DNA of 64,000 nucleotides, taken from Pseudomonas viridiflava (GTDB taxonomy: Bacteria > Pseudomonadota > Gammaproteobacteria > Pseudomonadales > Pseudomonadaceae). A program made the translations under genes and the position numbers. Shown one piece after another: positions 45,218-53,785 of this stretch; the first letter of the stretch is position 1, and each line of letters starts with the position of its first letter. The notes beneath the pieces were generated by a model that made no database searches, was not told the origin of the DNA, and saw nothing but the letters and a program-made list of their open reading frames with translations. Location: NCBI GenBank assembly GCA_900596015.1, contig UVIF01000024.1:372001-436000 (forward strand), read 5' to 3'.

Positions 45218-46124
45218 GTTGGCAAGCCTCGGAGAACTCTCCCTTGACCTGTTGCGGGCCTTCGAGGCCGCCGCCAGGCTGCGCAGTTTCACGGCTGCTG
45301 CCGCCGAGTTGGGTACGACGCAACCTGCCGTCAGCCAGCAGATCAAACGGCTCGAGGAACAGCTGGCCATCCGCCTGTTCGATCGTATCTACCGAGGCAT
45401 CGAGCTGACTGACGCAGGCTACACCCTGTTCGAGGCGGTACAGGGAGGGCTGCGCAGCATCGACGATTGTCTGGGCTTGATCACCACCCAGACCCAGCAC
45501 GAAGTGCTTCAGGTCTCCACCGACTTCGCGTTCGCCGCCTATTGGCTCATGCCACGCCTGCATCGCTTCCATCAGCGTTATCCACAGGTCGATGTCAGCC
45601 TGGTCACCAGTGAACGCAGCCACGCCATGCTCGGCCCGAACATTGACGTGGCAGTCCTGTTCGGCGATGGCCGTTTCCGTCAGGGTGAAAGTCACTGGTT
45701 GTTCAACGAAGAAGTCTTCCCGGTCTGCAGCCCGCGCCTGTTGGACGATCGAACGCTACCGCTGGGCTGCGATGCATTGCTCGAATGGCCGCTGCTGCAC
45801 CTGCGCGGTGAAAGCAGCTGTCAGTGGTTCGATTGGAGCGGCCTGTTCCGCGCCTTGCACATCCCGAGTGCCCCAGCGCCGGGGCAATTGCGCTTCGACA
45901 ACTACACACTGCTCATCCAGGCCGCGATTGCCGGGCAAGGCGTTGCCATCGGCTGGCGTCATCTGGTGGACGCATTGCTGGAGCAGCAACTGCTCTGCCG
46001 CCCTTTCGAAGGCGCCGCCACATCGGCGTTGGGCTATTTCGTGGTGGTGCCGCAACGCAAACGCCGTGGACAAATGGTGCAACGGTTCGTGGATTGGGTG
46101 ATGGAGGAGCAGAGCCGGCGGTAG
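45216..46124 (+). CDS. LysR regulator, probably of choline-sulfate utilisation
   Basis: LysR-type transcription factor of 302 residues. The helix-turn-helix is at about residues 18-45 (FTAAAAELGTTQPAVSQQIK), followed by the effector-binding domain. It resembles the GcvA/AmpR-like branch that begins DLLRAFEAAARLRSFTAAA. It is divergent from betC, and regulators at this position control choline-sulfatase genes in other proteobacteria. A perfect DnaA box is internal (45578-45586). Confidence 0.92.
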   Translation: MLASLGELSLDLLRAFEAAARLRSFTAAAAELGTTQPAVSQQIKRLEEQLAIRLFDRIYRGIELTDAGYTLFEAVQGGLRSIDDCLGLITTQTQHEVLQVSTDFAFAAYWLMPRLHRFHQRYPQVDVSLVTSERSHAMLGPNIDVAVLFGDGRFRQGESHWLFNEEVFPVCSPRLLDDRTLPLGCDALLEWPLLHLRGESSCQWFDWSGLFRALHIPSAPAPGQLRFDNYTLLIQAAIAGQGVAIGWRHLVDALLEQQLLCRPFEGAATSALGYFVVVPQRKRRGQMVQRFVDWVMEEQSRR

Positions 46125-46218
46125 ACGGGATATCTCACATTCACTTGGGAAACGGCTGCTACTGCACAATCGGTCGACTGGCTAACCTGCATGTCCCGCC
46201 GATCAGGAATGCATCGAC

Positions 46219-46692
46219 ATGCGCCGTGCCATAGCAGTCGCCGTTGTATCTACCGCCGTTTCAGGATGTTATCTACCCATCCCTCAGGATTATCACTCGC
46301 CTACCCCAATCGATATCTTCACCTATACGATCATCCGCATGATGCCGGATGGTCACTCGCCTTCCCTTCGTCTTGATGAAGGTAGATCCATAGGCGCTCG
46401 GGCATTTCGACCGTTGGACCATGCATCACTGGTAGCGTTTTTCAAAGGCATGAAAGGCGAATGCGTTTCTGCTCAACACGCCTCGAACCGGATTGTATGT
46501 ACGGTAATCAGCGAAACCCATTTCCAGCAGCCGGATCGCAACGTCGAAAAAGTGAGCGGCTGTTGGGGCAATATCACGCTTGTTTACGGTTTCGACTATC
46601 TCGAGCCTGTTTCAGATCTATCGAATTGGTCATCCATGGACTTTTTGGCTAGTGGCATGGGGTGTATAAGCGCTTGGGCGGCTTCTCATTAG
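46219..46692 (+). CDS. Hypothetical lipoprotein
   Basis: Unrecognised protein of 157 residues. The N terminus MRRAIAVAVVSTAVSGCYLP is a short lipoprotein signal with a lipobox ending at Cys17. Residue 18 is Tyr, so outer-membrane sorting would be expected. Four further cysteines (82, 94, 115, 149) could form two disulfides in the periplasm. It starts with an AGGAA about 10 bases upstream. Base composition is visibly lower in GC than the flanking bet and trp genes, and it sits in a small accessory patch. No function is proposed. Confidence 0.7.
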   Translation: MRRAIAVAVVSTAVSGCYLPIPQDYHSPTPIDIFTYTIIRMMPDGHSPSLRLDEGRSIGARAFRPLDHASLVAFFKGMKGECVSAQHASNRIVCTVISETHFQQPDRNVEKVSGCWGNITLVYGFDYLEPVSDLSNWSSMDFLASGMGCISAWAASH

Positions 46693-46804
46693 AATATGAG
46701 AAAATATTAATTATGTATTTAACTCCATAAGCCGGGTAGTGGAAGCATAGACCGCGGGCTACAGTTCGCGAAGTCATACATCCATCCCTTAACAGGAGTT
46801 ACCC

Positions 46805-47578
46805 ATGTCACAGCAATATCAAATCGAAGCACGTTCACATGCTATCGCCGGTCTATGGAGCCACAACTTTTGGGCGCTTCGTCACCCGAACGGAGAGGTC
46901 ATGGCGGAGCTACATGGCTTAGCTACCGACCGCGTCACGCTTCGTACGGCGACAATTGGCACCTCTAATCGCCACTCATTGAGAGCATGGCATTTTGCAG
47001 TTAAAAAACATCACGCTGAGGTGGGTGTAATAGGTCACTAGGTGACTACGGGGTATCTCTACCAAGAAGGACAGACTCGAAAAGTGGTCTTGTCCGGAGA
47101 CAGCGGAAATATACTACCTCGGTGGCGTGCCGCCGTGAAGTCGATTGGGCTTATAAACGATATGAATCTCGACTACCCACCGGGGGGTATCAAGGTGATT
47201 GGCAATACAAAAAACAGCAATTCTATGTTTACAACATTTGGAGATTTGATGGGTTTGTCTCGATTTAGTTTTTGGGGTGTGTTCGAGCCTGGTATCGATA
47301 ATCCTGTTTTGCATGAAGAGATTGTAAGCGCCTTAAGAGCTCTGTTCGATGAAAGCTTGGATGTTCCGGTGCAGCCGTCAATGCCGGTTTTGAGCTCGCC
47401 TGTTGATAGCCTATCCGCTGCAAATTTCCCTCTGTCTGCGTCCGGTGGAGCGCCTAGCCATCTAGAGGCTGGGTATGGTCAATGGGGGCTAAATGCGCCT
47501 TTCCATGGAAGTGTTAGCATTCCATTCTTTGAGTATCACGATATGTCCGGCATTCCCAGACGCGTTTATGCCGAGTGA
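46805..47578 (+). pseudogene. Unknown gene split by an in-frame TAG
   Basis: One reading frame runs through the whole span, interrupted only by an amber codon at 47039-47041. The first part (78 residues, good AGGAG site 6 bases before ATG) contains SHNFWALRHPNGEVMAELHG and LATDR; the second part (178 codons, from GTG directly after TAG) contains KNSNSMFTTFGDLMGL and a serine/proline-rich tail. I recall similar uncharacterised proteins as single chains, so this is probably a recent nonsense mutant. Two coupled genes, or read-through, are alternatives. GC content is lower than in neighbours. Confidence 0.6.
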
Positions 47579-47690
47579 CATTGGCTATGCGCTAGAAGTG
47601 ATTCGAAGCGAATGCGCTGAATAGTTTGCTGCGTTGCTGCTATGAGTCGGCGTGGTTCTGCTGCAAGCTATGCAGCGCCTATCTCACCGT

Positions 47691-47757
47691 TTTCGCGGCT
47701 GTACGCCGCTCCTACAAAGAAATGCGACCGTGTAGGAGCGGCGTACAGCCGCGAAGG
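47691..47757. repeat. Inverted pair of REP units
   Basis: TTCGCGGCTGTACGCCGCTCCTAC (47692-47715) faces GTAGGAGCGGCGTACAGCCGCGAA (47732-47755). The two are exact reverse complements separated by 16 bases, so a long hairpin is possible. Placed between convergent genes. Confidence 0.9.
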
Positions 47758-47791
47758 CGTCACGACAGGCAGTGCATCTCTAGATGGTTGA

Positions 47792-48286
47792 TCAGTTCAA
47801 CACCCCCTGCAATACCTCATAAACGATCCCGGTACCAATGGCGATCAGCACCACATCCGTGCCCATGCGGCGCCATTCGTAGCCTTCGTAACGTGGTAGA
47901 TGCTTCAGCGCGGGACCGTCGAGGCGGGCACCGTAGCCGCGAGGCAGGGGTTGTCCCTTGATGGCGCGAATACTGGCGGGAGGTGGGTTGCCGGGCCGGA
48001 AGACGTCGCGATGATCCTGAATGGTCTGGCGTACGGGGCCGAAATCCTGGGGTGGACCACCGCGCGCGATGCCGCCACCTGGGTTGCCTGGGCCACGGTT
48101 GCCCGGACCGCGCTTGTCATGATCAGGCCGATCGGGTCCGCCCTGCCGCTGATGGGGTTGTTCCTGGCGTCCGTGACGTTGCTCATCCGCTCCACCCGGA
48201 CCACCGGGAGCGGCTTGCACCAGCGGTGCACAAGCGATCAGCAGTGCACCCACGCTCAGGATCAGGTTTTTTGGCATGTTCATCAT
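47792..48286 (-). CDS. CigR/RcnB-like exported protein
   Basis: Exported protein of 164 residues with a Sec signal peptide (MNMPKNLILSVGALLIACAP, cleavage near VQAAPGG). A long low-complexity region rich in G, P, R, Q and H (about residues 25-85) is followed by a C-terminal segment with IRAIKGQPLPRGYGARLDGP and a final hydrophobic stretch DVVLIAIGTGIVYEVLQGVL. This layout matches proteins annotated as the CigR family, related to RcnB. The role in pseudomonads is unknown. Start choice among three nearby ATG codons is uncertain. Confidence 0.8.
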   Translation of the reverse strand: MMNMPKNLILSVGALLIACAPLVQAAPGGPGGADEQRHGRQEQPHQRQGGPDRPDHDKRGPGNRGPGNPGGGIARGGPPQDFGPVRQTIQDHRDVFRPGNPPPASIRAIKGQPLPRGYGARLDGPALKHLPRYEGYEWRRMGTDVVLIAIGTGIVYEVLQGVLN

Positions 48287-48310
48287 GGATTTCCTTCACG
48301 GCCAAACAGC

Positions 48311-48345
48311 AAAAAGGGGGATCGAACACAGGTTCGATCCCCCTT
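48311..48345 (-). terminator. Rho-independent terminator of trpBA
   Basis: Perfect 13-base stem AAGGGGGATCGAA / TTCGATCCCCCTT with a 6-base loop; on the minus strand the stem ends in five T. It lies 60 bases after the trpA stop and should separate trpBA from the CigR-like gene. Confidence 0.9.
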
Positions 48346-48405
48346 GGTCTTGCCGTTTAGTCCCGTGAACCAGAGGCTAATTCCTCTGTATTGGAATCTT
48401 TACCT

Positions 48406-49218
48406 TCAGCTGACACGAGCCTTACGCACGCCCTGCGCCAGTTGACTGCACAGCGACAGCACATCCTCCACGGCCTGGCCGTGATGCTGGGCGTTGGCGA
48501 TCTTGTCGACCAGCGCCGAGCCGACCACCACGCCGTCCGCGAGCCGGGCGATCGCGGCGGCCTGGTCGGGCGTGCGGATGCCAAAGCCGACGCTGATCGG
48601 CAGGTGGGTGTGTCGACGCAGTCGCTCGATGGCAGCGCCGACATGCTCGGTGGTGGCCGAACCGGCACCGGTCACGCCGGCCACCGACACGTAGTAGACG
48701 AAGCCGGAGCTGCGCTCCAGCACCCGTGGCAAGCGCGCATCATCGGTGGTGGGCGTGGTCAGGCGAATGAAGTCGATGCCCGAAGCCTGTGCCGGGGTGG
48801 CGAGTTCGCCGTCGTGCTCGGGCGGCAGGTCGACGATGATCAGGCCGTCGACACCGGCTTCCTTGGCCTGGGCCACGAAGGCTTCAACACCAAAGCGGTG
48901 GATCGGGTTGTAATAACCCATCAGCACGATCGGCGTGGTGCTGTCGTCGACGCGGAATTCGCGGACCATCTGCAGGGTTTTCGCCAGCGTCTGACCCGCA
49001 TTCAGTGCGCGCAGGGTCGCCAACTGAATGGCCAGGCCATCGGCCATCGGATCGGTGAAGGGCATGCCCAGTTCGATCACATCGGCGCCGGCTGCGGGCA
49101 AGCCTTTGAGGATGGACAGCGAAGCATCGTAGCCTGGGTCGCCCGCCGTGACGAATGTCACCAGCGCGGCGCGGCCTTCGGCCTTGAGGTCGGCAAAGCG
49201 TTGTTCGAGGCGGCTCAT
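48406..49218 (-). CDS. trpA: Tryptophan synthase alpha subunit
   Basis: Cleaves indole-3-glycerol phosphate to indole and glyceraldehyde-3-phosphate; the indole is channelled to TrpB. It has 270 residues from MSRLEQRFADLKAEGRAALV; 26 upstream codons are open but belong to the end of trpB. The catalytic Glu and Asp are in VIELGMPFTDPMADG (about residues 48-62), and the phosphate-binding loop region is SVGFGIRTPDQAAAI. The start overlaps the trpB stop by 4 bases. Confidence 0.98.
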   Translation of the reverse strand: MSRLEQRFADLKAEGRAALVTFVTAGDPGYDASLSILKGLPAAGADVIELGMPFTDPMADGLAIQLATLRALNAGQTLAKTLQMVREFRVDDSTTPIVLMGYYNPIHRFGVEAFVAQAKEAGVDGLIIVDLPPEHDGELATPAQASGIDFIRLTTPTTDDARLPRVLERSSGFVYYVSVAGVTGAGSATTEHVGAAIERLRRHTHLPISVGFGIRTPDQAAAIARLADGVVVGSALVDKIANAQHHGQAVEDVLSLCSQLAQGVRKARVS

Positions 49219-50438
49219 GCCAGTGTCTCCTGTGGGTGGGCGCCCATATGGCTCATCACGGTTTGCATGTCCTTGTCGCCGCGGCCGGACAGGCACACCA
49301 CCATCAGATGGTCGGCAGGCAGCGTCGGCGCGCGCTTCATGGCCTCGGCCAGGGCGTGGGCGGTTTCCAGCGCCGGGATGATGCCTTCCAGGCGGCAGGT
49401 GGCGTGGAACGCGGCCAGCGCCTCTTCGTCGGTGATGCTGGTGTAGTTCACGCGCTTGATTTCATGCAGATAGGCGTGTTCGGGACCGATGCCGGGGTAG
49501 TCCAGGCCGGCCGAGATGGAGTGCGCGTCGGTGATCTGCCCGTCGTCGTCCTGCAGCAGATAGGTACGGTTGCCGTGCAGCACGCCGGGCACGCCGCCGT
49601 TGAGGCTGGCGGCATGCTTGCCGGAATCCACACCATAGCCGGCGGCTTCGACACCGATGATCTCCACGCTGCTGTCATCGAGGAAGGGGTGGAACAGGCC
49701 CATGGCATTGGAACCGCCACCTACGCAAGCCACCAGGCTGTCGGGCAGGCGGCCTTCCTTCTCTTGCAACTGCTCGCGGGTTTCCTTGCCGATGATCGAC
49801 TGGAAGTCGCGCACCATGGCCGGGTAAGGGTGCGGGCCGGCCACGGTGCCGATCAGGTAGAAGGTGTCGTCGACATTGGTAACCCAATCGCGCAGGGCAT
49901 CGTTCATGGCGTCTTTCAAGGTGCCGGTGCCGGAAGTGACCGGCACGATTTCAGCACCCAGCAGCTTCATGCGAAACACGTTGGCCTGCTGGCGCTCGAT
50001 ATCGGTGGCACCCATGTAGATCACACAGGGCAAGCCGAAGCGTGCCGCCACCGTGGCTGTAGCCACGCCGTGCATGCCGGCGCCGGTCTCGGCGATCAGG
50101 CGCTTCTTGCCCATGCGCTTGGCCAGCAACACCTGGCCGATGCAGTTGTTTACCTTGTGCGCGCCGGTGTGGTTGAGCTCTTCGCGCTTGAAGTAGATTT
50201 TCGCCCCGCCGCAGTGTTCGGTCAGGCGCTCGGCGAAATACAGCGGGTTGGGCCGGCCGATGTAGTCACGTTGAAAGTAGGCAAGCTGCTCGAGGAATTC
50301 GGGATCGGCCTTGGCGGCTTCGTATTCACGAGCCAGCTCCAGCACCAGCGGCATCAGGGTTTCAGCGACGTAGCGGCCACCGAAGGCGCCGAACAGGCCG
50401 TTGCTGTCAGGGCCACTGCGAAGATTGGTCTGGGTCAT
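49215..50438 (-). CDS. trpB: Tryptophan synthase beta subunit
   Basis: Pyridoxal-phosphate enzyme that condenses indole with serine to form tryptophan. It has 407 residues from MTQTNLRSGPDSNGLFGAFG. The PLP lysine lies in HTGAHKVNNCIGQ (about residue 96), and the glycine-rich phosphate loop GGGSNAMGLF near residue 242. Translationally coupled to trpA. Divergent from trpI, as in other pseudomonads where TrpI activates trpBA in response to indoleglycerol phosphate. Confidence 0.98.
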   Translation of the reverse strand: MTQTNLRSGPDSNGLFGAFGGRYVAETLMPLVLELAREYEAAKADPEFLEQLAYFQRDYIGRPNPLYFAERLTEHCGGAKIYFKREELNHTGAHKVNNCIGQVLLAKRMGKKRLIAETGAGMHGVATATVAARFGLPCVIYMGATDIERQQANVFRMKLLGAEIVPVTSGTGTLKDAMNDALRDWVTNVDDTFYLIGTVAGPHPYPAMVRDFQSIIGKETREQLQEKEGRLPDSLVACVGGGSNAMGLFHPFLDDSSVEIIGVEAAGYGVDSGKHAASLNGGVPGVLHGNRTYLLQDDDGQITDAHSISAGLDYPGIGPEHAYLHEIKRVNYTSITDEEALAAFHATCRLEGIIPALETAHALAEAMKRAPTLPADHLMVVCLSGRGDKDMQTVMSHMGAHPQETLA

Positions 50439-50544
50439 GCGAAGCTCCAGGGGAATTGAATGACGATGTGGCCACTGTACCCACGACAACGACCGAAGAA
50501 AACCGATAAGATCTCGTCAACCTGTCAGGATTTCTCACAATACC
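50439..50544. promoter_or_regulatory. trpBA-trpI divergent control region
   Basis: The 106-base gap must hold both promoters and the TrpI sites known from P. aeruginosa and P. putida. A TTGTGAG-containing half-site (minus strand, near 50531-50540) and a TTGACG near 50518 are visible. I could not place exact -35/-10 pairs with confidence. Confidence 0.5.
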
Positions 50545-51441
50545 ATGAGCCGTGACCTGCCCCCCTTGAATGCCCTCAAGGCATTCGAAGCCACTGCCCG
50601 GCTTAACAGCGTCAGCAAGGCCGCTGAATACCTGAGCGTTACTCACGGTGCCGTCAGTCGGCAATTGAAGCTGCTCGAAGAGCATCTGGGCATCGCATTG
50701 TTCGTCAAGCAGGGACGTGGCCTGAAACTCACAGATGCCGGCAGTCGGCTGCGCGATGCCAGCGCCGAGGCCTTCGAACGCCTGCGTCTGGTCTGTGCGG
50801 AATTGAGTCAGGCCCAGGCTCAGGCGCCGTTCGTCCTGGGCTGCTCGGGAAGCCTGCTGGCGCGCTGGTTCATCCCGCGTCTGGGTCGATTGAATAGTGA
50901 CTTGCCGGACTTGCGCCTGCATCTATCGGCCGGCGAAGGCGATCTGGACCCTCGCCGTCCTGGTCTGGACGCCTTGCTGATGTTTGCCGAACCACCCTGG
51001 CCCGCCGACATGGACGTGTTCGAACTGGCCGAGGAACGCATCGGACCTGTGCTCAGCCCGCGCTTGCATGGATTCGAGGCCTTGCAGAACTGTGCTGCCA
51101 AAGACTTGCTCAAGCACGTCCTGTTGCACACGACATCACGGCCACAGGCCTGGCCCAGCTGGGCACGGCGCAACGGCCTGGAACCCGAGGCGTTGACCTT
51201 GGGACAGGGGTTCGAGCATTTGTATTATCTGCTGGAAGCTGCAGTGGCTGGACTGGGCATTGCCATCGCACCCGAACCGCTGGTGGTCGATGACCTGCGT
51301 GCCGGGCGCCTGGCCGCGCCATGGGGGTTTACGCAAACCCCGGCGCGGCTGGCACTTTGGGTCCCGCGGCGCGCCGCAGATGGGCGCGCCCGACAACTGG
51401 CGTTATGGCTTGCGCAAGAGCTCGAACGCCAGGTCGATTAG
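50545..51441 (+). CDS. trpI: LysR-family activator TrpI
   Basis: LysR-type regulator of 298 residues that, in pseudomonads, binds indoleglycerol phosphate and activates trpBA. It begins MSRDLPPLNALKAFEATARL, and the helix-turn-helix is SVSKAAEYLSVTHGAVSRQL (about residues 22-41). Assignment relies on the divergent position next to trpBA together with the typical N terminus. Its stop overlaps the convergent ElaB-like gene by 4 bases. Confidence 0.95.
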   Translation: MSRDLPPLNALKAFEATARLNSVSKAAEYLSVTHGAVSRQLKLLEEHLGIALFVKQGRGLKLTDAGSRLRDASAEAFERLRLVCAELSQAQAQAPFVLGCSGSLLARWFIPRLGRLNSDLPDLRLHLSAGEGDLDPRRPGLDALLMFAEPPWPADMDVFELAEERIGPVLSPRLHGFEALQNCAAKDLLKHVLLHTTSRPQAWPSWARRNGLEPEALTLGQGFEHLYYLLEAAVAGLGIAIAPEPLVVDDLRAGRLAAPWGFTQTPARLALWVPRRAADGRARQLALWLAQELERQVD

Positions 51442-51761
51442 TTGCTGCGATTGCACATCAGGTAGGCGGCGATCAGGCCCAGCGCGCCGACGGCAACGCC
51501 AGCGGCGGCCCAAGGATGCTCCTGGGCGTAGTCACGGGTGGCAATGCCGGTTTCCTTGGTCTTGACCTTGACTTCTTCATAGGCGTCGCTGATCAGGCTG
51601 CGCGAATGGCTCAGCGCGGATTCCGCGTTGGCTTTCAACGCTTTGAGCACCTTGCGCGACTCCTCGGTGGAATCTTCTTTCAGGCTTTCCAGGGAGCGGA
51701 GCAGGCTTTCGATTTCTGCTTCCATGCTCTGCAGCGAAGCTTTGCGTGACGAATTTGCCAT
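51438..51761 (-). CDS. ElaB/YqjD (DUF883) family membrane-anchored protein
   Basis: Protein of 107 residues from MANSSRKASLQSMEAEIESL, preceded by a GGAGAG ribosome-binding site; a 49-codon upstream extension is rejected. The first ~75 residues are charged and helical (coiled-coil-like), followed by a C-terminal membrane anchor HPWAAAGVAVGALGLIAAYL. E. coli relatives tether ribosomes to the membrane in stationary phase; a similar role is only inferred. Divergent from the dodecin gene. Confidence 0.9.
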   Translation of the reverse strand: MANSSRKASLQSMEAEIESLLRSLESLKEDSTEESRKVLKALKANAESALSHSRSLISDAYEEVKVKTKETGIATRDYAQEHPWAAAGVAVGALGLIAAYLMCNRSN

Positions 51762-51906
51762 GGGTAACTCTCCTTCATTGTGATGAATAGCGTGTGTAGA
51801 TTCCGACTGCGCTGCAGGATGAAAGTGCAGTGCGTGTGAACTTTTAGCGCAGAAATCCCCACACAGGTAGACAACCACTTCAGTAGTCACCCGAACGGAG
51901 AGCACC

Positions 51907-52122
51907 ATGAGCGATCATCACACGTACAAGAAAGTTGAACTGGTAGGTTCCTCGACCACCACTATCGAAAACGCGATCAACAACGCCTTGGCCGAAGCGA
52001 GCAAGAGCATCGAGAAAATGGAATGGTTCGAAGTGACCGAAACCCGCGGCCATATCGAAGACGGTCGTGTAGCGCACTTCCAGGTCACACTGAAAGTCGG
52101 CTTCCGCATCCAGAATAGCTGA
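51907..52122 (+). CDS. Dodecin flavin-storage protein
   Basis: Small protein of 71 residues that assembles into hollow dodecamers binding flavins. It has the dodecin pattern: YKKVELVGSSTTTIENAINN, then ALAEASKSIEKMEWFEVTET with the Trp (W39) that stacks on the flavin, and a final beta strand FQVTLKVGFRIQ. Family size and motifs are normal. It has its own gap of 145 bases from the divergent ElaB-like gene. Confidence 0.94.
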   Translation: MSDHHTYKKVELVGSSTTTIENAINNALAEASKSIEKMEWFEVTETRGHIEDGRVAHFQVTLKVGFRIQNS

Positions 52123-52254
52123 CAGAAAACACGGAATCTTCTGACTGGCCGAATGCCATAGGTTGAGTTACAACACATTGCCGGCGTGTCGACCTGAATC
52201 CAGGCGGCTCGCCGTTTGTCTTTAACCGGCACTACCAGACCAGGGATGTAAGCG

Positions 52255-52479
52255 ATGAAGCGAGTTTTATTGGCTGTGGGTTTGTTGAGCGTGGCAAGCG
52301 GCGTGTTCGCTGCAGGCAAGCCGTGCGAGGAGCTCAAGAGCGAAATCGCAGCGAAGATCGATGCCAACGGCGTGTCGGGCTACACGCTGGAAGTGGTCGA
52401 AAACGTCACTCCAGATGCCGGGTTTCAGGTAGTCGGTTCGTGCGAAGGCGGCACCAAGGCTATCGTCTACAAGCGCTGA
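52255..52479 (+). CDS. DUF1161 family small exported protein (copy 1)
   Basis: Exported protein of 74 residues: signal peptide MKRVLLAVGLLSVASGVFAA, then a ~54-residue mature domain with two cysteines (KPCEELKSEI and VVGSCEGG) that probably form a disulfide, ending IVYKR. Function of the family is unknown. A second copy about 55 percent identical by eye in the mature part lies 1.8 kb downstream, with the LLM and OsmC genes between them. Confidence 0.88.
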   Translation: MKRVLLAVGLLSVASGVFAAGKPCEELKSEIAAKIDANGVSGYTLEVVENVTPDAGFQVVGSCEGGTKAIVYKR

Positions 52480-52520
52480 AGATTGCCGCCGCACCCGCTC
52501 CGACAGAAAATCGAAACCCC

Positions 52521-52547
52521 CTGTAGGAGCGGTCAGCGGCCGCGAAA
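52521..52547. repeat. Single REP unit
   Basis: CTGTAGGAGCGGTCAGCGGCCGCGAA, one unit of the GTAGGAGCGGC...GCCGCGAA family, between the convergent DUF1161 and LLM-oxidoreductase genes. Confidence 0.85.
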
Positions 52548-52580
52548 CGAGCGCCGCTGTAGCCTTGGCCGATGCAAGAC

Positions 52581-53582
52581 TCAGCCTTGCATTACCTGCG
52601 CCAACAGCTCATACGACCGCAGGCGGTCGGCATGTTCGTACAGATCGCAGGTAAAGATCAGCTCATCTGCCTGAGTCTGTTCCTTCAGCACATCCAGCTT
52701 GGCACGGATCTTCGCCGGTCCCCCCACCATCGCCAAGCCCAGAAAATCCCCGACCGCAGCCTTTTCATGGGGCAACCACAACCCTTCCATGCTCTTCACG
52801 GGTGGCTGCTGCACCAAGGTCTGGCCACGCATGAGGTTAAGGATGCGGCGGTAGACCGAAGTTGCCAGGTAGTCGGCATGCTCGTCGCTGTCGGCTGCCA
52901 CCAAAGGCACCCCGAGCATCACATAAGGTTTGTCGAGCACCTCGGAGGGCTGGAAGTGGGCGCGATAGACGCGAATCGCCTCATGCATGTAGCGTGGCGC
53001 AAAATGCGAAGCGAAGGCATACGGCAGGCCGTACATACCCGCCAGCTGCGCGCTGAACAGGCTCGAGCCCAGCAACCAGATCGGCACGTTGGTATCGCTG
53101 CCCGGCACGGCGATCACTTTCTGATCAGGAGTACGAGGCCCCAGGTAGGCCATCAGCTCGCGAACGTCGTCGGGAAAGTCGTCGGCACTGCCCGAGCGTT
53201 CACGGCGCAGCGCGCGGGCGGTCATCTGATCCGACCCTGGCGCGCGGCCCAGGCCCAGGTCGATGCGTCCTGGGTACAAGCTTTCCAGCGTGCCGAATTG
53301 TTCGGCGATCACCAGCGGTGCGTGATTGGGCAGCATCACCCCGCCCGAGCCGACGCGGATCGAGGACGTGCCACCGGCCAGATAGCCCAGCAGCACCGAG
53401 GTCGCCGAGCTGGCGATGCCGTCCATGTTGTGGTGCTCGGCTACCCAGAAACGGTTGTAGCCCCAGGTTTCGGCATGGCGCGCCAGGTCCAGCGCGTTGT
53501 GCAGCGACCGCGCCGGGCCGTGGTCGGCACGCACTGGGACAAGGTCGAGGACAGAGTATTTCGTATCGGTCAAACCAGTCAT
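52581..53582 (-). CDS. LLM-class (luciferase-like) flavin-dependent oxidoreductase
   Basis: Luciferase-like monooxygenase of 333 residues from MTGLTDTKYSVLDLVPVRAD. An ATG two codons upstream (53588) has a better-placed AGGATG site and may be the real start. Typical stretches are FWVAEHHNMDGIASSATSVL and VGSGGVMLPNHAPLVIAEQF, then GLGRAPGSDQMTARALR. Substrate unknown; members of this branch are widespread in proteobacteria (MsnO8-like group). Confidence 0.9.
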   Translation of the reverse strand: MTGLTDTKYSVLDLVPVRADHGPARSLHNALDLARHAETWGYNRFWVAEHHNMDGIASSATSVLLGYLAGGTSSIRVGSGGVMLPNHAPLVIAEQFGTLESLYPGRIDLGLGRAPGSDQMTARALRRERSGSADDFPDDVRELMAYLGPRTPDQKVIAVPGSDTNVPIWLLGSSLFSAQLAGMYGLPYAFASHFAPRYMHEAIRVYRAHFQPSEVLDKPYVMLGVPLVAADSDEHADYLATSVYRRILNLMRGQTLVQQPPVKSMEGLWLPHEKAAVGDFLGLAMVGGPAKIRAKLDVLKEQTQADELIFTCDLYEHADRLRSYELLAQVMQG

Positions 53583-53785
53583 GATCATTGGCATCCTGTG
53601 GGTATGTGGCAGGTGGGATGCCCCGCGCATCTTTGCTACCGAATATTTATTTCTTATAGACAGTGAGTATGGGCATCTCGGCGAGATTCAATGGCCAGCC
53701 ATCGATACGGGATGAACTTGGCTGCGGTGGGAGCCTCTGACACTAAGTCCCGGCGCGAACCCATCGCGCTTATCAAGGAGGCTTT

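Noticed and set aside
47731..47755. REP unit considered as a possible CRISPR repeat
   Set aside because: Only an inverted pair with 16-base spacing; no direct repeats with unique spacers and no cas genes anywhere in the window.
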